From positions 29,341 through 93,340 of the forward strand of contig NZ_JACJSG010000031.1 in assembly GCF_014697625.1 (NCBI RefSeq): DNA of 64,000 nt, written 5' to 3'. Below the pieces are notes generated by a model that saw only the letters and a list, made by a program, of their open reading frames with translations, was not told the DNA's origin and searched no databases. The stretch comes from Anabaena azotica FACHB-119 (lineage in GTDB: Bacteria > Cyanobacteriota > Cyanobacteriia > Cyanobacteriales > Nostocaceae). Shown piece by piece: positions 43,249-51,366 of this stretch. The translations under genes were made by a program, and so were the position numbers. How positions within the stretch are numbered: the stretch's first letter is position 1; each line of letters starts with the position of its first letter.

Positions 43249-44022
43249 ATGGTGACTCCTAAAAATCGCCCCTGGAATTTAAATTCCTTCCTCGAATCCC
43301 TAATTGAGGAACTAGACAACGCTCACCAGATGCTGTCAGTAAAAGGACTCAATCGCAAACTCAGTTACATGGTGCAAGATGTCGCCTTAGATTTGCAATT
43401 GTTTCCTGAATTTGACGGCGATAAAGTGTATTTCACCACTGCTAAACCAGGAGAAACCGGAGCCTCAAAAATCACAGTTAAACTAGGTTCCATCCGCGAC
43501 CATCAAATTCTAGAAATGGCAGAACTAGAATACGATGATGGATTCCACATAGATCGAGTGCAATTGCCAGAACCTACTAAAAAAGAACTGAGAAAACTGG
43601 GTATTACATCTGTCCCCGATCTGCGGGAGACAATTGAAAATCGCAAAGTTAAACTTGACCCAATCTTGCACAATTCCGTCGATTACCAGCAATTAGCCGC
43701 AGCAGTTAATAAGTTTTATCGCGGACAGCGATCGCCAACCGTTGCTAAAGCGAGTTTGAGCAAAGCTCATGGTAAGACAGCAATTACTTTACAAGGTGAA
43801 AATTTAGCCGATATTCCCCAATCCATACAAAATTTAGCAACAGCACAATCCCTAAATCAATTTCCCTTCGCTACATTAGACGGGGAAAAAGTCGCGGTGA
43901 TTTCTGCTAATGCTCACGAATTGAAACTGCAAGTGGAGGAAAACCAAATTAAGGGAAAAGTTCAACAGCTAAAAGTTGCTCTAGACCCTTATGCCATTAT
44001 CTCTATCAATCTGAAAATCTGA
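43249..44022 (+). CDS. Unknown 257-residue protein
   Basis: The ATG lies four bases past the mobile-element end, so the native promoter and perhaps the N-terminus were altered by the insertion. The protein is mixed alpha/beta (LNSFLESLIEELDNAHQMLSVKGLNRKLSYMVQDVALDLQLFPEFDG, then QLAAAVNKFYRGQRSPT). The first helix resembles part of an oligomerising domain. Not recognised. Confidence 0.55.
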   Translation: MVTPKNRPWNLNSFLESLIEELDNAHQMLSVKGLNRKLSYMVQDVALDLQLFPEFDGDKVYFTTAKPGETGASKITVKLGSIRDHQILEMAELEYDDGFHIDRVQLPEPTKKELRKLGITSVPDLRETIENRKVKLDPILHNSVDYQQLAAAVNKFYRGQRSPTVAKASLSKAHGKTAITLQGENLADIPQSIQNLATAQSLNQFPFATLDGEKVAVISANAHELKLQVEENQIKGKVQQLKVALDPYAIISINLKI

Positions 44023-44033
44023 ACCTTGCTTTT

Positions 44034-45146
44034 ATGCCAGACTTCGATGTTAGCAGCGATCGCCTCCCAGCACTCCCCCAAGAGTCGCTAAAGGAGTCAT
44101 GCCCATCTCAGTCTCATAGCAGCTACTTGTTTCCCTGTCGGGGAAATAACCGACTCCTAGCCCTAGAAGCTGAGTTACGCCAAAAACGACAGGCTATTAG
44201 AGATAGTATTGGGGTTGACTCTTCCCCAACTCCTCCCGTACAAGGAGAGCGACTTTCCGGCTCCCCCACTTACCCCCGGAATGGATTTGACCCCTCCCCA
44301 ACCCCTCCCCTGCAAGGAGAGGGGCTTTCCGACTCCCCCTTCCCTGGGAGGGAAGGGGGCTGGGGGGTTAGGTCTGCCGATAGACAAAATTTCTCCCCCG
44401 CACCACCAACAAATCTACCTCATTACCAGCCAAGAGGACGCAATCGCTGGTTGGAATTGGAAAGGGAATTGCAGGCTCGTCGCCAAAGTAACATTTTGCC
44501 ATCAGGTGTTCAGTCTTCCATTCCCCCACCTCCTAGCCCCAAACCCACCATCCAAAGACAGGTTTTCGACGATAACGAACCGATTCACCTGCAATATCCT
44601 TCCAGCAGTTTTCCCCGCGCCGACCCTCCTATTGGCAATAACGCTCCTTTCCCTCAAGAAGTTGCTACTGTTAGCGATACCAGGGAAGTAGCTAAATCCC
44701 TAGACGAAGGCAAATCGGCAGCGATACCTTCTGTCAACTTCACTACTAGACATTTGGCGGATGCTGACCAGCCTTCTCCAGACAAACAACCGCCCCCAGT
44801 AGTACCAGATACGAGCAAACCCTCTCTTCCCAAATCGCCCACCTTGGAGGAATTAGCTACCGCATTACTAGAAATTATTAACCAGCAAAACCGCCCACCA
44901 GTTGAAGTTACCACCAGTTCCACCAATCTTTCACCCCCCCAGCCAGAGATAAATGCTAATTCAGGCAACACTGTTAGTCAACAAATGGGTTTCAATATGC
45001 CCTATGCTACAGAGTTTGACTTGGGAACAATGGAATTGGAACAACTGTTTGATACCTTTGACCGGGAAATCGAACAGACAGAACCAGCCAAGGTTGTTGA
45101 TTTAGAACAGCGATTTGAGGAATTTGATCGCGCTTTGGATGCCTAG
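44034..45146 (+). CDS. Disordered protein with short helical motifs (scaffold type)
   Basis: The 370-residue protein is rich in Pro, Ser and Gln. Helical motifs RLLALEAELRQKRQ, RWLELERELQARRQS, LEELATALLEII and FEEFDRALDA lie in a disordered background. They resemble motifs in the 1021-residue protein that follows, as does QVFDDNEPIHLQYP. A 160-base repeat (44215-44375) has entered the frame and added a Pro/Gly-rich stretch. It may tether other cluster proteins; the function is unknown. Confidence 0.55.
   Translation: MPDFDVSSDRLPALPQESLKESCPSQSHSSYLFPCRGNNRLLALEAELRQKRQAIRDSIGVDSSPTPPVQGERLSGSPTYPRNGFDPSPTPPLQGEGLSDSPFPGREGGWGVRSADRQNFSPAPPTNLPHYQPRGRNRWLELERELQARRQSNILPSGVQSSIPPPPSPKPTIQRQVFDDNEPIHLQYPSSSFPRADPPIGNNAPFPQEVATVSDTREVAKSLDEGKSAAIPSVNFTTRHLADADQPSPDKQPPPVVPDTSKPSLPKSPTLEELATALLEIINQQNRPPVEVTTSSTNLSPPQPEINANSGNTVSQQMGFNMPYATEFDLGTMELEQLFDTFDREIEQTEPAKVVDLEQRFEEFDRALDA
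44215..44375. repeat. CCCCTCCCC/GGGAGGGG repeat embedded in a coding frame
   Basis: Units of CTCCCCAACCCCTCCC...GGAGAGG and CCTTCCCTGGGAGGGAAGGGGG are repeated. This type is a common intergenic repeat in cyanobacteria; here it lies inside the 44034 gene without breaking the frame. Confidence 0.65.
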
Positions 45147-45252
45147 CAGTCAGACAGCTTTGTATCTGCTGAGATGGTGTTGATAGCAAATAAAACTATT
45201 CAAAAAACTATTAAAACTTGAAGAAATTAAAAACTTTAATTGAGGTGCTGTG

Positions 45253-48200
45253 ATGGTGAAATCTAACAAAAAACCTAATCGCCTAGCTGAATTAGCAAAA
45301 GGACTGCAAGAGCAAACAGTGCAGGAACAGCATTCTTCAATATCTGAGCCACAACAAACCTCTACATCTGCGGGATTATTTAGACTGGCTGAACGGCTAG
45401 TGGGGCAAAGTCAGGCGCAACCCCAAGCATCCCATTCTCAATCTAGTCAAGTGCCATCTTCTGCCAAGACTAGTAAATTGTTTGCACTAGACCGACAGTT
45501 AGGCAACAAGTCAAACCAGCCAGATTCACAACTGCAACCTCAGCCTGAAGTCTCTCAAGCTCAATCTTTTGATCGGAACGAGGCAATTGTAGTACAGACT
45601 AGAGATCGAGAAACGGCAGCAGCTTTTGATGAGAATGAGCCAATTGTCTTGGCATCTCCCTATGAAGAAACAGCCGCAGCTTTTGATGAAAATGAGCCAA
45701 TTGTCTTGGCATCTCCAGACCAAGAACCTAATGTGTCAGAATTGTCTACTGCTCAAGCTGTCCAACCTTTACCTCTTGGCAGCTATCTCTTAGAGAGTTT
45801 AAAAAATCCTCACCCACCTTTTACCGTTGAGCCATTTCAATCATTTTCACCTGCTCTTTCCCTAGCTGTTGACAATCAGTTTGGGATTGAAACTGTCTCT
45901 TTCGCTTCACAATCAACCCAATCAGAGCAAACATCAGCCCAACCTCTATCCCCTCCCTTAACTCAGACTCAAGTTACCGAGCTAGAACCTGCTGCTTCTG
46001 TATCTGTGAGACAAGTTGCTCCACCTCTAGAGCCTTTCCGTCCTGATGAGGATGAGATAAAAGAAGCTATGCCGGATGCGATCGCTCAACAACCCGTTAC
46101 GCCAGACAGCGAAGAGCCACAACCGCCAATGGATGCTAAAGCTTTGGCAATGGAACTACTGAATATACTTCAGGCTAAACAGGCTAGTCAGGCACAAAAC
46201 CGATCCCCTGCGGCTGTTTTGGGGCTAGAAATCCAAGATGTGATGCCATCAAATATCCCTAGCGAAACTGTTACAGAACCTCAAACTGTTTCAGCTACAG
46301 TGATTTCATCTTTTGATGAGTTAGACAAACGCCTGGAAGTAGAAAAGCAACAGGAAGAGGCGATTTCTTCAGCACAAGGGGTAACTAAACCACCGCTCAA
46401 ACCTGCTATTGTCACTGTCGGTTCCTCCTTCGATGAACTAGATCGAGGTATAGAAAAGCAACAGGAAGAGGCGATCTCCCAAACACAACCCGTTACTGTA
46501 CCTGTGCTTCCTTTGTTCGACGAGTTAGACAAACGTCTGGAAACAGAGAAGCAAAAAGCAGAAGCGATTTCTTCAGCACAAGGGGTAACAGAACCAGAAG
46601 CTAAACCCATCTCTGTTACAGTCCTACCTTCATTTGATGAGTTAGACAAACGCCTAGAAGCAAAAAGGCAACGAGAAAAGGTGAGCAAGCATCAACAAGT
46701 GCTAACCGAGTCAGCCGTCAAAACTGTTACTGTTACTGTAATTCCCTCATTCGATGAGCTAGACAAACGCCTGGAAACTGAGCAGCAGGAAAGCATTCCG
46801 GTAGTTACGCCTAACTCAGAAAGCAATTTTACTGCTCAATTGGCAGTAGAACCAACACAGGAATTACCACAATTAAACTCCTCCCCGGAAAATACTTTAG
46901 CAGAGGCTCAAACGAAAGTTGAAACAGTGGAAAGCCAAGCAGTTGCAATAAAAACTGATAACGAATCTAGTTCACTGTGGGAAGTGTTTGATGATTTAGA
47001 TCGCCGATTAGATGCACCAGAGCCAGAACAGAGCAATCCCCAATCTGCGGTAATAAATACTACATCACTTACCACTGAATCGTTAAGCAATTCTTTAGAA
47101 CTGGTCAAAACTGAACCTAATGAAAATTTAGCCCTAATGGCTGGAACAGGGAATCAAGAGCAGTTTACTCTTGATGTTTATGTAACAAATGAATCTTTAG
47201 GGATTCCTATTAGAAGAGTCAAAGTAACCCTAAATCAAAAAGAATTGCAAGTGGCTCAAGCCGCAGAACAAGAAGCAGGACACTATATTTTTAAACAAGT
47301 AGAGCCAGACAAGTATTCTTTACAAGTTAAAGTGTCTGATAAGCCTCTAGCTTCGCTTCCAGTTGACATTCATTCCACACCTGACAGTCCCTTAAAGCTT
47401 GTTTTACCTGGACTTTACTGTTCACCTGACAAAGAATTGAAGGAAAGATTTCAAGAATTCATTTCCTGGTATCTAGAAGAAAATGATTCTAATGGGGAGG
47501 AACAAAGAGCTACTTATATTCTTAACATACCAAATTTTTATAACCAAGAATCAGAAAAATTCTCAATAAAATGGTCGGGTGGTAAAATAGCCTTTTCTTC
47601 AGAGCGTGAAAACAAAGGTGACAGATGTTTTGAAGCTACTATTGATGAAAGTGGTGGTTCATTAGAGAAACAAGGTGGATTTATTCACCAGATATATAGT
47701 TTGGGAAGTGGTTATCCGCCAGTCAAAAGTTATATAACCAGATTTATCAGCATTTGTAGTATTTTCAAGACACCCCTAATTGGATTAAATGATCATACAT
47801 CTTTTAGGTTAGGAAATCATATACTATACCGTCGCATTACTGATTGCTTTGCTTACGGACAACCTTATTATGCACAATTTGATTTTCGACCGGTTACAAA
47901 AAGTGTAACAAACGCAGAGAAGACTGAACTTGTCTTAATAGAGAAACCAGAGTTTACATTAAAAGATTATTATGAGGCTTGTGCTAGTGTTAAAAATATA
48001 AAGACTCCTCAGTTAAAAGAAATGATTGCTGCATATAATCATCTCCAAGCGCATTTAAATATAATGCAAGAAGCTAACCCTTGCAGAGATACTGAAACCG
48101 TTGGGCATTGGTGGAGAGCATTACATCCAGAAAAGAATCAAATAGTGAGGAAAGAAAAAGAAATTCAAGAAGCAATGTTCAAATTTTATCAAGCAATATT

Positions 48201-48318
48201 TACATTAGAAGGATGTGAAACCAATCACTTACCTAGTGATTGGACGGAGTGCGTAAAAATATTATCTATACAACAGTTTACTCGAACTCCATTAAATACA
48301 GCTAAGTTTGTTAGTTAG
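45253..48318 (+). CDS. Large disordered protein with repeated FDELDKRLE motifs and globular C-terminus
   Basis: The 1021-residue protein starts at ATG 45253 (GTG 45250 is alternative). The N-terminal part has LAELAKGL, LFRLAERL and LFALDRQL motifs. Then DENEPIVLASP occurs twice. Five SFDELDKRLE-type units with EEAISSAQGVT spacers lie at about 345-520, and FDDLDRRLD near 580. The globular C-terminus begins near 635 with FTLDVYVTNESLGIPIRRVKV, an Ig/CarboxypepD_reg-like beta fold, and continues to the end with helices. The motif repeats suggest multivalent binding to one partner. Confidence 0.6.
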   Translation: MVKSNKKPNRLAELAKGLQEQTVQEQHSSISEPQQTSTSAGLFRLAERLVGQSQAQPQASHSQSSQVPSSAKTSKLFALDRQLGNKSNQPDSQLQPQPEVSQAQSFDRNEAIVVQTRDRETAAAFDENEPIVLASPYEETAAAFDENEPIVLASPDQEPNVSELSTAQAVQPLPLGSYLLESLKNPHPPFTVEPFQSFSPALSLAVDNQFGIETVSFASQSTQSEQTSAQPLSPPLTQTQVTELEPAASVSVRQVAPPLEPFRPDEDEIKEAMPDAIAQQPVTPDSEEPQPPMDAKALAMELLNILQAKQASQAQNRSPAAVLGLEIQDVMPSNIPSETVTEPQTVSATVISSFDELDKRLEVEKQQEEAISSAQGVTKPPLKPAIVTVGSSFDELDRGIEKQQEEAISQTQPVTVPVLPLFDELDKRLETEKQKAEAISSAQGVTEPEAKPISVTVLPSFDELDKRLEAKRQREKVSKHQQVLTESAVKTVTVTVIPSFDELDKRLETEQQESIPVVTPNSESNFTAQLAVEPTQELPQLNSSPENTLAEAQTKVETVESQAVAIKTDNESSSLWEVFDDLDRRLDAPEPEQSNPQSAVINTTSLTTESLSNSLELVKTEPNENLALMAGTGNQEQFTLDVYVTNESLGIPIRRVKVTLNQKELQVAQAAEQEAGHYIFKQVEPDKYSLQVKVSDKPLASLPVDIHSTPDSPLKLVLPGLYCSPDKELKERFQEFISWYLEENDSNGEEQRATYILNIPNFYNQESEKFSIKWSGGKIAFSSERENKGDRCFEATIDESGGSLEKQGGFIHQIYSLGSGYPPVKSYITRFISICSIFKTPLIGLNDHTSFRLGNHILYRRITDCFAYGQPYYAQFDFRPVTKSVTNAEKTELVLIEKPEFTLKDYYEACASVKNIKTPQLKEMIAAYNHLQAHLNIMQEANPCRDTETVGHWWRALHPEKNQIVRKEKEIQEAMFKFYQAIFTLEGCETNHLPSDWTECVKILSIQQFTRTPLNTAKFVS

Positions 48319-48620
48319 TCTAAATTTTGATTTAGAGTATCTTGTAAATTGTTTGTTGGATTAAATTTAATTTTCTAGATTTTAGACCATCAAATCTCTG
48401 ATTTGCTGTGGTGTTTTAGCATCTAATCATCCGCCATTTTGTACAAAATTAATGCCGATATTTTGATTCTTGAATTCTTTTTTTAATGCTGAATTCAGGG
48501 CAATATTGCATTGTTTAAAATTTAAATTTCCACAAAAATTAAATGTAAACTTTTGTATCAATTTTTCTGAATTAAATATATAGTTACTAAGATATTGATG
48601 ACCATTCACCTATTAAAAAT

Positions 48621-49037
48621 ATGACAGACAATTACACTCCGATTCCGTTCAATATTATTCACAGAGAATCTGGAAAATACTTAGAAGCTGCCGGAAAAAC
48701 AGTTCGCGTAAGCCCTCGGAATGATGAAAATCGTGACAAACAAATTTGGTGTCTTTTCCCAATAGGTGGAGGAAACGATCTTCTACATCCAGCGTCACGG
48801 GAAGTTTTAGATGCTGGAGGTAACAGAGAAAATGTCTATACTAACCCACTTAATCCAGACATATCTAACCCAAACCAATATCAAATTTGGAAACTACCTT
48901 CTCCTGGCAATTTCGGTTTAATTGTTCACAAGACAGATGGTAAAGTTTTAGATTCAGATGGAGATAAAGTGATCATACAAGATCACAAGAGTGGTAGTAA
49001 AAATCAGGATTGGATAATACAACCAGCCGAGTTCTAA
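48621..49037 (+). CDS. Ricin-B-type beta-trefoil lectin
   Basis: The 138-residue protein is a single beta-trefoil with the three QxW motifs QIWCLFP, QIWKLPS and QDWIIQP. It lacks a signal peptide. Such proteins bind sugars; some are delivered by neighbouring toxins. It closes the cluster headed by the protease. The 48319-48620 gap before it is A+T-rich and holds no defensible gene. Confidence 0.82.
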   Translation: MTDNYTPIPFNIIHRESGKYLEAAGKTVRVSPRNDENRDKQIWCLFPIGGGNDLLHPASREVLDAGGNRENVYTNPLNPDISNPNQYQIWKLPSPGNFGLIVHKTDGKVLDSDGDKVIIQDHKSGSKNQDWIIQPAEF

Positions 49038-49334
49038 ATATTCTCTTACGAGCATATCTGAGAAGTAAGAAAGCCCTCGTAACGGTATCCTGTCAGTCGA
49101 AAAATACTTCAGTATGACAGGGGCAGTAAATAGAGAATGCAGCTAAGTGAAGTGATGAAGATAGCGATGGCTTCTCTACGAGACGTTGCGCGAACACTAA
49201 CGCCAAGGGCGAACGCCTTTTATGGTAGTGGCTACAGAACGTTTTAAAATGATACCGTTAATGGAGCGATCGCTCTAAAAATTGCCTCTTTCTTCTAAAA
49301 TCATTCTTTAGATTAGGAGTTTCTCAAGCTAAAT

Positions 49335-51002
49335 ATGAAAATGAAGCTTATTAATCAGGGTTGCGCCGTAGTTATACAGACATTATTAGCAATAACTTTA
49401 GCGACTCCCGTATTGGCAGAAATCGTTAATATTAACTTGCTACAACTCAACGATATCTACGAAATTACTCCTGTGGAAGGGGGAAAACGTGGTGGTTTAG
49501 CGCGTGTTGCTACACTCCGAGAACAACTTTACAAAGCTAACCCCCGTACCTACACTATCCTAGCAGGTGATGCCTTTAGCCCTTCAGCTTTAGGAACTGC
49601 CAAAATTGGTGATACACCTTTAGCAGGTCAGCAAATGGTAGCTGTAATGAACAGCTTGGGGCTTGACTATGCAACTTTCGGCAATCATGAATTTGACATA
49701 AAAGAAAACCTCTTCTATAAACGATTGCAAGAATCTCGGTTTCGCTGGGTTTCTAGCAATGTATCCGATAGTACAGGGCAACCATTCAAAGACATTCCTC
49801 GTTCAATAGTATTTAATGTCAAAGGCGATCTTGGTGCTATGGTTAAGGTAGGCTTAATTGGCGTTACCCTTGATAGTAATCCAGCCAATTATGTCAAATA
49901 CACAGATCCGATTACAGCAGCCCAACAAGAGGTTCGTGAGCTCAAAGGCAAAGTTGACATTATAGTTGCGATTACGCATCAATCAATTGAAGATGACCAC
50001 AAACTAGCCGAAAATGTACCGGGAATAGATATTATTCTTGGTGGTCACGAGCATGAAAATATCCAGCAATGGCGGGGACAGAACTTTACACCAATTTTTA
50101 AAGCAGATGCTAATGCGCGTACAGTTTACGTTCATCAATTGAGTTATGACACTACCAAAAAAAGCTTAAAAATTAATTCCCAGTTAATACCAATTACAGA
50201 TCAGATTTGTGAAGATGAAAAAGTGAAGAAGATAGTTGATGAATGGGTAGAACGAGGTGATAAAGCGTTTCGCGACGATGGTTTTGAGCCAAAGCAAGTG
50301 ATTGCGAAACTAGACTTTGCTTTAGATGGTTTAGAATCTAGTGTCCGTAATAAATCCACAAAGCTGACTGAGTTAATTGCCCAGGCAATGTTGCAAGAAG
50401 TACCTGATGCAGATTTAGCTGTATATAATAGTGGTTCCATTCGGATTGATGATGAGATTCCACCTGGAGAAATAACCCAATATGATGTAATACGGATACT
50501 GCCTTTTGGCGGTACAGTTGTGTCTGTAGAAATCAAGGGTGATCTGTTACAAAAAGCATTGGAGCAAGGAGAAAAGAACAAAGGTACTGGGGGTTATCTA
50601 CAAACAGCCAATGTTAGTCAACAAGCAAATTCCGGAAATTGGTTAATTCAAGGTAAACCTATCGATCCAAACCGCGATTACAAAATTGCTACTGTTGATT
50701 TCTTAATGAAAGGCAAAGAACAAGGATTAGAATTTTTAAAAGTTCTAGAATTAAGAGCTAAACCCAAACGGGATATTCGTTTTGTGGTGATTGACCAGTT
50801 AAAGCGCCAAGCCACTAATCAGGTTTTGAAATCAATACCTTTGACATTTTTTGACCGGAAGTATTCTCCAAGGGAAAGTGGCCTACCGTTGATACCATTT
50901 TACAAGAAATATGATACAAATGCAAACGCCCAAACCTATGCTAAGTATCACTTTCTTAATGCGCGAATTTTGAATGCTCCCACTAGTACTCCACCCGATT
51001 GA
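49335..51002 (+). CDS. Secreted 5'-nucleotidase / UshA-type metallophosphatase
   Basis: The 555-residue protein has a signal peptide (to about residue 28, ATPVLA) and the calcineurin-like domain with LLQLNDIYEI, LAGDAFSPS, FGNHEFD, ITHQS and GGHEHEN metal-binding motifs. The C-terminal 5'-nucleotidase domain follows (VYNSGSIRIDDEIPPGEITQYDV). It hydrolyses nucleotides or other phosphate esters in the periplasm. Its last residues and stop codon come from the MITE copy at 50984. The 49038-49334 gap shows repeat-like CTACGAGACGTTGCGCGAAC only. Confidence 0.9.
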   Translation: MKMKLINQGCAVVIQTLLAITLATPVLAEIVNINLLQLNDIYEITPVEGGKRGGLARVATLREQLYKANPRTYTILAGDAFSPSALGTAKIGDTPLAGQQMVAVMNSLGLDYATFGNHEFDIKENLFYKRLQESRFRWVSSNVSDSTGQPFKDIPRSIVFNVKGDLGAMVKVGLIGVTLDSNPANYVKYTDPITAAQQEVRELKGKVDIIVAITHQSIEDDHKLAENVPGIDIILGGHEHENIQQWRGQNFTPIFKADANARTVYVHQLSYDTTKKSLKINSQLIPITDQICEDEKVKKIVDEWVERGDKAFRDDGFEPKQVIAKLDFALDGLESSVRNKSTKLTELIAQAMLQEVPDADLAVYNSGSIRIDDEIPPGEITQYDVIRILPFGGTVVSVEIKGDLLQKALEQGEKNKGTGGYLQTANVSQQANSGNWLIQGKPIDPNRDYKIATVDFLMKGKEQGLEFLKVLELRAKPKRDIRFVVIDQLKRQATNQVLKSIPLTFFDRKYSPRESGLPLIPFYKKYDTNANAQTYAKYHFLNARILNAPTSTPPD

Positions 51003-51091
51003 TTTTGACAGGTCGCGGGTGTTTAGATCCCCGACTTCTTTAAGAAGTCGGGGATCTATGACCTATCATAATTTGCTTGGTGGACTACTAG
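50984..51091. mobile_element. MITE-like repeat, full copy
   Basis: Inverted ends AGTACTCCACC (50985-50995) and GGTGGACTACTAG (51079-51091) flank the hairpin CCCCGACTTCTTTAAGAAGTCGGGG. The copy at 599-670 lacks this hairpin. It overlaps the 3' end of the nucleotidase gene and supplies its stop codon. Confidence 0.65.
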
Positions 51092-51116
51092 CGGCGATCG
51101 CAAAGCGCAAAACATG

Positions 51117-51182
51117 AAAGAAACACATTTAACTAAATTGTTTGACAGCTTTGCTGGATAAGCGTTTTCAAATGTGTTTCTT
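51117..51182. terminator. Long inverted repeat between convergent genes
   Basis: AAGAAACACATTT and AAATGTGTTTCTT (13 bases each, at about 51118-51130 and 51170-51182) enclose 39 bases. It may end transcription from either side, though its T run is short. Confidence 0.45.
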
Positions 51183-51218
51183 GAAAGAAGCAAATTCACC
51201 ATTTGGAGGATCAATATC

Positions 51219-51341
51219 AGGGCTGACGCAACTGGCACAATAAATAAGGTACGTCAGATTTTGAAAATCCGTTGATTTATCCGAAATTATCGCTGCTGAC
51301 GTACCTGAGAGTAAGTTTAATTATGACATTGCGTAAGTCCT
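51219..51341. mobile_element. MITE with AGGACTTACGCA termini, copy 2
   Basis: The ends are AGGGCTGACGCAACTGGCA (51219-51237) and TGACATTGCGTAAGTCCT (51324-51341). Within it, GTACGTCAG and CTGACGTAC form an inner inverted repeat. It lies just downstream of the Dyp-GRE gene. Confidence 0.7.
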
Positions 51342-51366
51342 AAACAAGTAAATTTTCAGATTTTGG

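Noticed and set aside
46281..46688. 135-residue minus frame rich in Ser
   Set aside because: It mirrors the FDELDKRLE repeats of the large plus-strand gene.
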